From assembly GCF_034350045.1 (NCBI RefSeq), contig NZ_CP133781.1:4078501-4142500 (forward strand): a DNA stretch of 64,000 bases, in the 5' to 3' direction. Positions within the stretch are counted from its first letter, which is position 1, and each line of letters begins with the position of its first letter. This document shows, one piece after another, positions 16,868 through 25,690 of the stretch. The position numbers were made by a program, and so were the translations under genes. The DNA is from Pseudomonas sp. CCI4.2. Lineage in GTDB: Bacteria; Pseudomonadota; Gammaproteobacteria; Pseudomonadales; Pseudomonadaceae. The notes beneath the pieces were generated by a model, which saw only the letters and a list, made by a program, of their open reading frames with translations, searched no databases and was not told where the DNA came from.

Positions 16868-17557
16868 ATGTGTGGAAGACTGTCCCAGTACCACGGTATT
16901 CACGATTTCGTCGCCGCGCTGAGCATGCCAAACCCCGTGGTCAACTCAGTCGGAGAAGCACCGCTGGAACGGTACAACGTGGCGCCATCGACTCAAGTTG
17001 CCCTGCTTCATCTTGAAGATGAAACACTTCGTGCCGACCTGGTACGCTGGGGGTGGCACCCTCATTGGGCTACCGATCGTCTGCCGCCGATCAATGCCCG
17101 CGCCGAGAAAGTCGCACATGGCCTCTTCTTCCGGGCGATCTGGCCTCACCGCGCCATCGTGCCGATCGACAACTGGTTCGAATGGGTTGTTGAGAACGGA
17201 ATAAAAAAACAACCCTATCTCATCCGGCACCGAGACAGATCGCCCATCCTGTGTGCGACCATCGGCCAGTTCCCTGACACAAATGAAGGCCCAGGGGAGC
17301 ATGATGGATTTGTGATCATCACCGCCGACAGCGCCGGTGGCATGATCGACATTCACGACCGGCGCCCGGTGGTTCTGGAGCCAAAGTTAGCTCGGGAATG
17401 GCTGGACCCGACCACGTCAAAGGAGCGCGCAGAGCAGATGGTGCTGCGCCATGGCGATCCGACCGAGGCCTTTGAGTGGTTTAGGGTCAACCCCGGTGTT
17501 GGCAACGTGCGAAATCAGGGCGCAGGCTTGATCAAGCCTTTGACCAGCCTGTCATAA
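16868..17557 (+). CDS. SRAP-domain protein (YedK/HMCES family abasic-site protein)
   Basis: A 229-residue protein from the ATG at 16868, with GGAGGA seven bases upstream. Starting here places Cys at position 2 (MCGR), essential because SRAP proteins use the exposed Cys2 to cross-link to abasic sites in single-stranded DNA. An in-frame ATG 33 bases earlier would destroy that. Other family elements are present: YNVAPSTQ, NARAEK, DNWFEW with the catalytic Glu, IHDRRPVVL with the active-site His, and VNPGVGN near the end. Its role is protection of abasic lesions, in the cytoplasm or nucleoid. Here it is transposon cargo. It appears intact. Confidence 0.9.
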   Translation: MCGRLSQYHGIHDFVAALSMPNPVVNSVGEAPLERYNVAPSTQVALLHLEDETLRADLVRWGWHPHWATDRLPPINARAEKVAHGLFFRAIWPHRAIVPIDNWFEWVVENGIKKQPYLIRHRDRSPILCATIGQFPDTNEGPGEHDGFVIITADSAGGMIDIHDRRPVVLEPKLAREWLDPTTSKERAEQMVLRHGDPTEAFEWFRVNPGVGNVRNQGAGLIKPLTSLS

Positions 17558-17602
17558 GCCGCCTCGCTGGCCTGTCCAGCTATTTGGGCTTTCAATGTAG
17601 AA

Positions 17603-17871
17603 ATGAAAGGTCTTCTTGAGCATCTGCGGCGTTGGGCAAAAAACCTGAAACGGCAGACCATGATTCTATGGTTTTGCTACCACCACCCTCAAACGCCTTG
17701 GCTACCAAAATGGATTTCGGTTTCGTGATGACCTATGCGCTAAGTCCCATCGACCTCATTCCTGATTTCATCCCGAAGTTGGGGTATCTGGACGATGTAA
17801 TCATTCTGCCACTCGGTATTCTGCTGGCGATTCGATTTATGCCCCCTTGGTTCTCGAGGAGTGCCAGCTAA
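17603..17871 (+). pseudogene. DUF1232 (YkvA-type) gene broken by a frameshift
   Basis: From ATG 17603 the frame reads MKGLLEHLRRWAKNLKRQ and continues to TPWLPKWISVS before a stop near 17729. The neighbouring frame then supplies the DUF1232 signature YALSPIDLIPDFIPKLGYLDD to a stop at 17871. Adding one base within the GTTTCGTG run near 17722-17727 would join the halves as PKWISVFVMTYALSPID, the normal family order. The gene is therefore a one-base-deletion pseudogene, unless the C-terminal half is made from an internal start. DUF1232 proteins are small, probably membrane-associated proteins of unknown function. Confidence 0.7.
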
Positions 17872-17973
17872 AAGCGAGTGCGTGGGAACAAGATCAGGTG
17901 AAGCGCCGAGAGCGAGTTAGAGCCGGGTTAGAAAAAGTCGATATACTGTGTGAGAAACCTCGTGAGCACTACT

Positions 17974-18168
17974 ATGACACTCACTGACGCTACTCTCGTG
18001 TTGCTCTTGGCGGCGCGCATTCATGGGACAGATGAGGCTGTCAGGGCCTCTGCGAAGAGCTGTGTAAAGAAGTTGCCGCGCGGCAAACGTGATCTCATTT
18101 ACACGGTGATTAATAGCCGAAGCCCGCTCGAGCTAGTGGACTTTCTAGCGCAGAACCTCGATACGTGA
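17974..18168 (+). CDS. Small hypothetical protein
   Basis: A 64-residue frame from ATG 17974 (MTLTDATLVLLLAARIHG) to TGA at 18166. A GTG at 17950 would add eight residues. Neither has a clear ribosome-binding site. The protein appears helical, with a hydrophobic start and a basic middle (CVKKLPRGKRDLIYTV). I do not recognise the family. It lies between the DUF1232 remnant and the convergent tnpC. It may be genuine cargo or chance. Confidence 0.45.
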   Translation: MTLTDATLVLLLAARIHGTDEAVRASAKSCVKKLPRGKRDLIYTVINSRSPLELVDFLAQNLDT

Positions 18169-18202
18169 GTTCTCTTACCGTGACCATCGTTGAGGTCCAG
18201 TC

Positions 18203-18559
18203 CTAAAAGTCAGGAGCAAGTGCTGCCAAAGGAGCCAGATGTTTAGAGCCTGTTTGCAAGCAAGAACACAGGGTAGAAATATCCTCTTGAAGGACCACCG
18301 CCTGTTCCCAAATACTGTCAACATCAGTGATAGCTACGGCGAGAGGAGAATCTTCCAATATCGTCATGGCCATGGCATGCAGACGTAAGAAGTTGTCCCG
18401 AATGCCGCCGATCCCACCAATTTCAGCAAGACAGGCATCTAGCCGGTCCACCAAATTAAGCAATTGAGAGGTGTCGTAGCTCACGCGTAGGGAATCGAGT
18501 GCCTTGGCATCAACTTCCCCATAGGGTGTCACTCGAAACGAAGCGGGTGGGATGTGCAT
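18203..18559 (-). CDS. tnpC: TnpC-like transposition regulator
   Basis: A 118-residue protein whose ATG overlaps the tnpA stop (ATGA at 18556-18559), so it is translationally coupled to the transposase gene. In Tn4652 a gene of about this size lies downstream of tnpA and encodes TnpC, which lowers TnpA levels post-transcriptionally. Size, position and overlap fit. The sequence is mainly helical (LLNLVDRLDACLAEIGGIGG) with no catalytic motif. The assignment relies mostly on context. Confidence 0.75.
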   Translation of the reverse strand: MHIPPASFRVTPYGEVDAKALDSLRVSYDTSQLLNLVDRLDACLAEIGGIGGIRDNFLRLHAMAMTILEDSPLAVAITDVDSIWEQAVVLQEDISTLCSCLQTGSKHLAPLAALAPDF

Positions 18560-21500
18560 CAGTTCGTCTCCTCAACTTTGCTATGGGACATCTGTTGCCC
18601 ACGAATCGAACCCGCAGCCTGCTGGAAAATGGAGTCTTTGATCCAGGGCTCAGGGGGGCGCTTGAGGCTGAGATTGAATTCTCCAAAGCGTTTGACGTTG
18701 CTGGTCAGGTAGGGGCTGAGAAACGATACATCTTCATCGGTAAACTGCCAGCCGTCACGGGCGAGCTTCTGCAGGATGCGCATCATGTCAACGGTGTTCT
18801 GCAAGATCACTGAGGAAGCAATCATGTCGTTGTAACGCAAGCGCTTCTGTTGCTCATCTGGATCGTTCTCGGCGATGACATCGCCGCCGAAGGACAGCCA
18901 CTTCGAGAAACCGTTGTAGGACTCGATCTTGTTGGTATTGGCGGTTACTTCTTGGCGCAACTCACGGTTGCCAATCCATTTGAGTAGGAAAATGGTCCGG
19001 ATCACACATCCCAACTCCTGCGCTGCATGGTAGAGCTTGTTGCGCCTACTGTAAGAACCGAGTTTACGCAGCAGCATTGGCGAGGATATTTTGCCGGCCT
19101 GAATCGACAGCGCCACCTGCATCAGATCCTGCCAATGGGTTTCTATCTGGCTCCAGTTGACGGTATCAGTAAAGAGGCTGTTGATATGCTTGTACTTGAC
19201 CGAGCGATCGGGCCGATACATTACTAGGTTGCGCCAGTTGCGAATGCGAGGCATTAGATTGATGCCCAGCAAATGGGTGAATGCAAACACTGTTGCGGAC
19301 TGGCCTTGAGTGTCTGAATAAACCGTATTGACTTCAACGCTATGATCCGCTTTCAGCAGGCCCTCAATGACATAGATAGCCTCCCAGATGCCTGGAGGGA
19401 TGAAGTGCTGAAAGACTGCGATGTAGTTATTTGCCACATGTCGGTAGGCGACCGCGCCCATCTTGCGATATCGGAAATGGTAGCCTGCGAGCAAGTTTTC
19501 ATCGTAAAAGTCAAATTGTGTCCCGTCGGCCGCTACCGCCTTACCGTCGCCCCAGAGCTTGGGCAGATCAAGCTGGAGATAAAGCTCGACCAACTCCCGG
19601 TTAGCCTTATCCAGCTTGTCGAGTGGCAGGTGCCGACGATTGGTGTAAGACAGCATGTGTGGGGTCACGTTACCCGCCAGATGGCGAGCAGCCTGGTTCG
19701 GCCCTAGGTTGCAGCCCATGGCGAAGATCGTCATCAGGTAGCGCTCGGCCGGCTCCTTCAGTTTGGGATCGCTGCCGGACATCGGCCCGAAATGACGGGT
19801 GAACTGAATCCAGTGTTCGATGTTGGCCATGATGTCGAGCACATGCCTGGCAGGCATACGCTGTGTGATAGCCGTTTGTAACGAGATTGCTGAAGGCGGG
19901 ATGTCACGGGCGACCACTCGGCGCAACACAGGATCACCGGCCTCATTAATCGACACATCACCGCGGCAACTGGGAAACTTGTCATCCAACTGCTGAGCAG
20001 TACTCTCAAGTTGCTCCTTCAAGCTGGCGACAAACTCTGTGGCCGTACTCGGCAGGCCGACCTTTTCGCAGTACTCCGGCAGACGAGCCAGACACTCATC
20101 CCAAGGCAGTAACTGTTTGCGGTAGTCAGCAAACGACTCCGAGCCAAGCACACAGATATCGCCAGAGCGAAGCTCATTGGCCAGATGGGAAAAAACGCAG
20201 ACTTCCAGGAAGCGCCGATTGGTCGGTGGCCCTTCGCTGGGGGCACGACGGACAACTTTGATCCAGCGATCCGAGGCGAATGACAGGTCCACATGCTCGT
20301 CGATCCATTCCCTATGCAGGATCTCGTTGGCCTGGACCAAGTGCAGAGCCTCGATCAGCGAGCGATCCTGGGTTGTTGGCTCCAGTTGCAGCAGATGACT
20401 CAGGCGGAACAGCAATGATCGATGGGATTTGAAGTGCTTCCAGAGTAGCGGGAGATAGTTACTGCCGCCTGTGGCCTGGACTTCGGCGCAGGCCTCGCGA
20501 AGGTGATCAAGATTCCCTTCGGGGGACAGATACTCGCGAATCAAACTGCCAGCTTCCTGATCGCTTGGTTCTTGGCTGAGAATCTGAATCACACCATCCA
20601 AAGTGGCCACGAGCAGCTCTAGTTTTTTGCGCTGACGCTGCTGGATTTGCTCCAACTCATCCTTGGCTCGCTTGTGAATAGTCGCGATACGCTTGATGAA
20701 CATCTCAGCAAGGTGATCCCGTGCTCGTACACGCATGAGGTAGATCAGAGCCAGCATCAAAGTGTAGCGCTTTGGAAGCGAACAATCCTTAAGTTCAGAA
20801 ACATCCGCTTTCTCCGCTTGATTCGCAAAAAACCAAATCTTAGTATCAACGATCCCTTCAAAGATGGAGTCGAGATCACCGAATCCCTCCAACCAACTTA
20901 AGTGATCGATCAGTATCTCCAAGTGTTTGCGAGAGGGCTTTTTGGGGACATGCTTCAGGGCATTGAAGTCGCTTTGGCGACGACCGAAATCGGTGTCAAG
21001 AAGCTCTCTGAGACGGTAGATCACATCTATCGGAGCTCTATCGACGACTCGATTGAAAATCTTTTCCTGGAGAACAACTTGGGCGTCTTCAGCCGCGTCA
21101 TTGAGCGTCGAGTAGGCCGGGAGTTCGTAGCCTCGCTCAAGCAGCTCGCCAATCAGGACATTGATGACGTCAACACGCTGATCAAGGATCACTACCGCTT
21201 CGTGGGCAGCTTCCTGCGCAATTTTTAGGGCATCGGTCCCATAAAATGGAGTGATCTGTAGGTATTGGCGGATAGCTGTTTGATGACGATACAGGGTTCG
21301 GGGGGTTGCATAACGAGGAACTATGCGCGCCCCGTAACTCAGGCAAGACCTGACATGGTTGACGATTTCAGCTGGAATTTCCTCGAAAACAGGGAAGTAA
21401 TGAAGCTGTTGGAATGCTTTAAGCAGAACGGCTAACCCAATGGTAAGAGCAGGGCTTTTAGCCGTTCTAGAGAGCCATTCGAGCTCCGATTCTGAGAGCG

Positions 21501-21576
21501 AATAGCTCTGATGAAGTTCTTTCGACGACAGATTCGTCGGCAGCTTCGGATAGGCTGTCCGCTCCAGAGAGGCCAT
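18559..21576 (-). CDS. tnpA: Tn3-family transposase TnpA (Tn4651 branch)
   Basis: A 1005-residue protein, the length of Tn4651/Tn4652 TnpA (about 1000). The N-terminal half is helical and binds the terminal repeats. The catalytic DDE core is in the C-terminal third: Asp in KAVAADGTQFDFY, Asp in VNTVYSDTQGQS and Glu in NKIESYNGFSKW. The enzyme catalyses replicative transposition at the 46-bp repeats and leaves cointegrates for TnpS/TnpT. Transcription runs inward from the right end. No frameshift or stop was seen, so the element may be active. Confidence 0.95.
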   Translation of the reverse strand: MASLERTAYPKLPTNLSSKELHQSYSLSESELEWLSRTAKSPALTIGLAVLLKAFQQLHYFPVFEEIPAEIVNHVRSCLSYGARIVPRYATPRTLYRHQTAIRQYLQITPFYGTDALKIAQEAAHEAVVILDQRVDVINVLIGELLERGYELPAYSTLNDAAEDAQVVLQEKIFNRVVDRAPIDVIYRLRELLDTDFGRRQSDFNALKHVPKKPSRKHLEILIDHLSWLEGFGDLDSIFEGIVDTKIWFFANQAEKADVSELKDCSLPKRYTLMLALIYLMRVRARDHLAEMFIKRIATIHKRAKDELEQIQQRQRKKLELLVATLDGVIQILSQEPSDQEAGSLIREYLSPEGNLDHLREACAEVQATGGSNYLPLLWKHFKSHRSLLFRLSHLLQLEPTTQDRSLIEALHLVQANEILHREWIDEHVDLSFASDRWIKVVRRAPSEGPPTNRRFLEVCVFSHLANELRSGDICVLGSESFADYRKQLLPWDECLARLPEYCEKVGLPSTATEFVASLKEQLESTAQQLDDKFPSCRGDVSINEAGDPVLRRVVARDIPPSAISLQTAITQRMPARHVLDIMANIEHWIQFTRHFGPMSGSDPKLKEPAERYLMTIFAMGCNLGPNQAARHLAGNVTPHMLSYTNRRHLPLDKLDKANRELVELYLQLDLPKLWGDGKAVAADGTQFDFYDENLLAGYHFRYRKMGAVAYRHVANNYIAVFQHFIPPGIWEAIYVIEGLLKADHSVEVNTVYSDTQGQSATVFAFTHLLGINLMPRIRNWRNLVMYRPDRSVKYKHINSLFTDTVNWSQIETHWQDLMQVALSIQAGKISSPMLLRKLGSYSRRNKLYHAAQELGCVIRTIFLLKWIGNRELRQEVTANTNKIESYNGFSKWLSFGGDVIAENDPDEQQKRLRYNDMIASSVILQNTVDMMRILQKLARDGWQFTDEDVSFLSPYLTSNVKRFGEFNLSLKRPPEPWIKDSIFQQAAGSIRGQQMSHSKVEETN

Positions 21577-21661
21577 GGAGTTCTTCCCTCAAGAAAAAGC
21601 AAAAGCTTCAGCATAGACGGCTAAACTCGGGACGAGGAAAAGCAACACAGTAAAAAATTTA

Positions 21662-21681
21662 ATATATATATATATATATAT
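21662..21681. repeat. (AT)10 dinucleotide tract in the tnpA promoter region
   Basis: Ten perfect AT units lie between the tnpA start (21576) and the right terminal repeat (from 21688), inside an AT-rich segment. This position suits the transposase promoter or a host-factor (IHF-like) bend. Variation in repeat number could tune tnpA expression, which is inference. Confidence 0.85.
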
Positions 21682-21687
21682 CATACG

Positions 21688-21733
21688 GTTACATTAAGAG
21701 TGTCCTAATTTTCCTTTATCTCGGCATGACCCC
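21688..21733 (-). repeat. Right terminal inverted repeat of the Tn4651-type transposon
   Basis: Read on the minus strand it begins GGGGTCATGCCGAG and ends TGTAAC, 46 bp, matching the left repeat at 39 positions. It sits 112 bases upstream of the tnpA start. The outside flank begins gagttgatgc and does not match the left flank. Confidence 0.92.
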
Positions 21734-21964
21734 GAGTTGATGCGGATCATCTTAAGATGCCTCACAAAAAGCGGTGGGTGCCGCACGCCCGCTTGAAAAT
21801 CCCTGGACAGCATCGTCATGGGGAATCGGATAGTTGACTTCGCCGGACGCTTCGGATGTTCTAACGCGCGCTGCCGATGCAGCGGGCTAGTGAACTCGAT
21901 TAGTTGCTGCCGCATAACTGGCAGCTACCTAAACTGGGTTAACTCACTAACCTAAGGGGATAGA

Positions 21965-22402
21965 ATGCTCATTGTCTTCAGCGGACTTCCAGGTACCGGA
22001 AAAACGACTATCGCAAGTGACCTTGCTAGCAGAACGAGTGCCGTGTATCTGCGGGTCGATACGATTGAACAGGCTATTCGTGACTCCGGTGCTCCTGCAA
22101 AAGACGTAGGGCGGAGCGGTTACATGGTCGCCAATGAGCTTGCTCTGAGCAATCTTCGTTTTGGCAGCACTGTTATAGTTGACTGTGTTAACCCAGTAAT
22201 CGAAAGCCGAAAGACGTGGAGTGATATCGCCACACGCTCTGGTGCTCCATTAGTGAACATCCAAGTGATCTGCTCTGATAAATATGAACACCAGCGCCGG
22301 GTAGAAACCAGAAAGATTGATATTCCTGGACTGACTCCACCAACCTGGCAGTCTGTACTGGATCATGAATACGAGGCGTGGGAAGCGCTCCGTTTAAGAT
22401 AG
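21965..22402 (+). CDS. Small P-loop kinase-like ATPase (AAA_33 / zeta-toxin-like)
   Basis: A 145-residue protein. Walker A is GLPGTGKT at 7-14. The order that follows is VYLRVDTIEQAIRDS, STVIVDCVNP as Walker B-like segment, and RVETRK as a possible lid arginine region. Small free-standing kinases of this type phosphorylate diverse small molecules or act like zeta toxins. Relatives usually continue about 20-30 residues past the DHEYEAW segment; this one stops at ALRLR, so the C-terminus may be shortened. The start ATG has an AAGGGGAT-type ribosome site. It is the first gene right of the transposon. The substrate is unknown. Confidence 0.75.
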   Translation: MLIVFSGLPGTGKTTIASDLASRTSAVYLRVDTIEQAIRDSGAPAKDVGRSGYMVANELALSNLRFGSTVIVDCVNPVIESRKTWSDIATRSGAPLVNIQVICSDKYEHQRRVETRKIDIPGLTPPTWQSVLDHEYEAWEALRLR

Positions 22403-22545
22403 ACACAGCCCTGACGTCTCCGGCGCAGGCGGTGGCGGTGGCGATGATCACCGAACGATTTTTATCCAAGGAGTAGCGCCAGCTAAAAGCCAGGGTCGCA
22501 AGGTGTGATTAGCAGACGCTTACAGTGTTCATAGGTACTGCAACG

Positions 22546-24017
22546 TTAAAAAACTTCGCGGTCTGACGGCTCTTCGGACTCAGGATCAGCTTCATAGAGG
22601 GTGATCGGTAGCAATCCATGCTCGATGGATTTAGTCTGCGGATCGTAGTAAGCCTGATAGAAATTGAACGACTGAATGTCTTCCCGCTCGCAGTGGGCTC
22701 TGATGATTCGGATGCATTTCAGCTTGTCTTCCAGCGGAGTCTTGATGCCAAAAATCAGGCCATCCAGGCTTGTAAAACGGTACTTGAGGATCCGGTGCTT
22801 TTCGTCGGAAATATCGAGGTAGGAACTCAGCACCAGGCGATACTCTTTTTCTGATCCCCATTGAGGAAGCTTGGACGTCAGCGCGAAATCGACATTTTTG
22901 TGGTGCTCCATCCAAAGCTCATTCGAGTGGGATCTCAACCACTCGCTTTTGCTGCTGAGATTTCCTTGGGCATCGCTGTACCAGAAGCCACTCAGGGCTT
23001 CATTCGAAACGTTACCGAGGAATCTGAAGAAGTCCATCTCTGAAAATTCTCGATCATAAAACACCTCTTTAAAGCTCATGTTTTGGAAGCTGTGAGAGAT
23101 ACCGTTGTATCCTCTGCCGTCTGGCTTATTCATTTCCATTGTCATTGAGGGCGCGTCGCCGAGAACGCGATATCTCAAACAGATTCCCCTATGATTATCA
23201 CCATAGCTACCCCAAATCGCCGAGTTATTGCACTCTTTCATGAAGCAGGCGACATACCATTGCGGGTGCATCAGTCGTTCGATCTGATCAGGTAGTGGGG
23301 CACGAAAGCGGTGATTAATTCACGTGCCCCGATGTGACCACCTGGCATAACGTGCGCGGTTCTAATGGCGTATGTCGCATTGAGTAACGCCATTTTTTCA
23401 TACGAGCCAGCGTCTCGAAGCGTGCCATCCTGAGCTTCGATGTTAGAGATGGCCTGAAGGTGTAGGTCGCGATCACCTAGCGGATCCTCGGACGTCTGGT
23501 CGGGGTACACACCAGACAGTCCGTGCTTGAAGTTGACGAGCAGCACGGTGGACAACAAGCGAGTGTGCAAGGTCGCAAGATAGAACGACAGCTCTGGCCT
23601 GTAGTGCCTCGCTTCATTCTTTGAAAGAGCGCGCACATAGCCTTGGATGACATCGCAGCCACCGATCAGCGCATCCATCTCTTGGTACCCGGCTTGGAAA
23701 GCTCCACGTAGGTTGGAGGGGTACTGCTCTATGGGAAGATTTTTTGGCAGGGGCGTTCCGAGTCGCACCGCTTCATCCAACTCCCAACTTCTGAGCGCCA
23801 GCACCAGGAGGTAGTGCCTGAAGAAGTTTCTCCATATGATCTCATCGCCTGCCCAGTAGATTTCTTTGTAGCCTTCTAGAGGATCATTGAGTTGTTCAGG
23901 TGGCGCAAAATAAATCTCAAGATTTTCTAGCTCGCCGGGGAGGCCTTTCTTGATGTCAGTAGCCTCATTCCCCAATAAGCGCTCCGCTGTCCGGAAGCGG
24001 TACAGGTGTCGTTCCAT
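22546..24017 (-). pseudogene. DUF2971 family gene split by a frameshift
   Basis: The N-terminal half starts at ATG 24017 (MERHLYRFRTAERLLG), has the family's early block IYFAPPEQLNDPLEGYKE, and stops at 23271 after VPHYLIRSND. The second half (241 residues from an ATG overlapping that stop as ATGA) begins MHPQWYVACFMKECNN and contains the hallmark WGSYGDNHRGICLRY. Read back across the junction, the second frame gives LPDQIERLMHPQW, which continues the first naturally, so one base is missing near 23290-23300. DUF2971 proteins are often found near defence genes; their activity is unknown. The ATGA overlap could still allow two separate polypeptides. Confidence 0.7.
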
Positions 24018-24257
24018 ATAGGCTCGTCGATAGGTGGCTGGGAAAAATCGCTGGCATGTCTTGGTCTTTAACAGCGGGCCGGGCACTCGGGACTGTAGCC
24101 CACCAGATCGGCAGCCTGCCCATAAAAATGCCCGATGCTGCATCCTATCTGGGTTAGGGCGCTGCTGAAGAAGCGGGCTATGCAAGTCACTTTCGCCCGC
24201 GGAGATGGCTCCTCGTTCGCCACAAGCGTTCCGCGCCACTGAATAACCTACGCTGGA

Positions 24258-25535
24258 TCAGGTTTCGACTAAGACTCCAAGACCACGCAAACGGATGGCC
24301 GCGGCGCTTTTAGAAACAGCAAAATATCGGCTCAGTGCGTCGAGCACCAGGTGGTAATTTCTGATGTTGTCCCGCTGGTCATCGAGAAAAAGGGCGCCAT
24401 GTCCTCGGTTGCGAATATCGTGGTGCTCAACCAGAAGCGAGAAAGCTTCGAGAAAATGCCGTTCAGGCATCAGTAGGTAAGACGCAAATGTATTCGCTTG
24501 CCATTCGAGGCGTTCCAATTCGCTTTTGGGGACAGCGATGCGCTCAAGCTGATCAATGTCCTTCGAACGTAGGCTCTCCCGTGCAATGTAGCGGCCGTGA
24601 TTGAGATAATAGTGCCCCAGCTCGTGAGCAAGCGTGAACCGGGTCATCGGGGCTGTTTTGTCGCGAGAATTGATTTTTATCTCCAAGGGGGCAAATGTGA
24701 TCCTACCTAAAGCACCGTCTGGCTCATCTACGTAGCTAACGGTCAAGGCACTCGACGTGGTCGCACCAGCGACTACGGCTTCCAGATCTACTACCCCCCT
24801 TGTATAACCGGCAGATCGCAAAACCTGCTCTGACAGATTTTCAATTGCTCCCTTAGAGATATAGCCAATTCTGAGGACTGGCAGGTGAGGAGGCCGAATG
24901 ATTTCCAATATGGCTGGATCGAAACTGCCAGCCAGATCAAGCCCTGTCCAGATCCCCCCCCAAGCATTAGTGTAGCCCCCAGGGGTAACAGCATAAGCTC
25001 CCGTGAGAGTCGGCCGGAAGCCAGGCTGGGTCAGAGCGTACTCAATTTCAGCACGCTTTCGCGACGACGCATTTCTCACTCCCGTGAGGAGGGCGCGAGC
25101 CAGCTCCCATTGGAAGCCTTCGTCCGGAAAATACCGAATAACACCGAAACCCTGATTCCTGGCGATGTTGATCGTGCCGGACTGGAAGGCGCTTGCCGAT
25201 ACGAATATCCCTTTTGCATTGAATCCTGTGACTTGGCGGATCTTGGTCCCAAACTCCTCGATATCTCCAACCGGAACGGTGCCCGCATAATTCTTACATT
25301 CGACAAGAACGATCATTGACGGCTTAGGTTGGCCAGGAAGGAAGATCTCTATGGCGATGTCAAAAACGATGTCGTCTTCTCGATCGCGAGAGTAATAGCG
25401 CCGCTTCCTGAAAATCCGGCAATGCTCAGGTCGGCAAAAAAACCGCCCCTCATCGATCTCGCGATTCAGGAATTGGAAAACCTGCTCCTCGAAGAGATCA
25501 CCTTTGGCGAAAGTACTGAGCACTAGTGGTTCCAT
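24258..25535 (-). CDS. Mrr-type PD-(D/E)xK nuclease fused to ImmA/IrrE metallopeptidase
   Basis: A 425-residue two-domain protein. Residues 45-150 form a restriction-endonuclease-like domain: DDIVFDIAIEI with D59, then VLVECKNYAG giving the E79-x-K81 pair, then GFNAKGIFVSASAF and ARNQGFGVIRY. Residues 220-420 form an ImmA/IrrE (DUF955) metallopeptidase: HELGH at 304-308 with the metal ligands, and EWQANTFASYLLMP supplying E344. ImmA/IrrE peptidases cleave repressors on damage or phage signals. Mrr-like nucleases cut foreign or modified DNA. Joining both suggests a peptidase that releases or senses for the nuclease, which is inference. It follows the next gene with a 155-base gap. Both active sites look intact. 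Confidence 0.82.
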   Translation of the reverse strand: MEPLVLSTFAKGDLFEEQVFQFLNREIDEGRFFCRPEHCRIFRKRRYYSRDREDDIVFDIAIEIFLPGQPKPSMIVLVECKNYAGTVPVGDIEEFGTKIRQVTGFNAKGIFVSASAFQSGTINIARNQGFGVIRYFPDEGFQWELARALLTGVRNASSRKRAEIEYALTQPGFRPTLTGAYAVTPGGYTNAWGGIWTGLDLAGSFDPAILEIIRPPHLPVLRIGYISKGAIENLSEQVLRSAGYTRGVVDLEAVVAGATTSSALTVSYVDEPDGALGRITFAPLEIKINSRDKTAPMTRFTLAHELGHYYLNHGRYIARESLRSKDIDQLERIAVPKSELERLEWQANTFASYLLMPERHFLEAFSLLVEHHDIRNRGHGALFLDDQRDNIRNYHLVLDALSRYFAVSKSAAAIRLRGLGVLVET

Positions 25536-25690
25536 CTTGGTAATAGCGATCCTGATATTCTTGGATTAGCTGCGGCGCGAGCCCATGGACGCAGTTGACC
25601 CCTCGGCTTTATCGAACGCCCCGTGATCACCCTAGCTATGACTCCAGTTTACAGGCGAAGGGAAGGGGAGAACGTCCATTGGAGGCTCTC

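Noticed and set aside
21734..21964. Possible second transposon or IS end right of the Tn4651-type repeat
   Set aside because: No terminal repeat or transposase fragment was found in these 231 bases; they only lead to the kinase gene.
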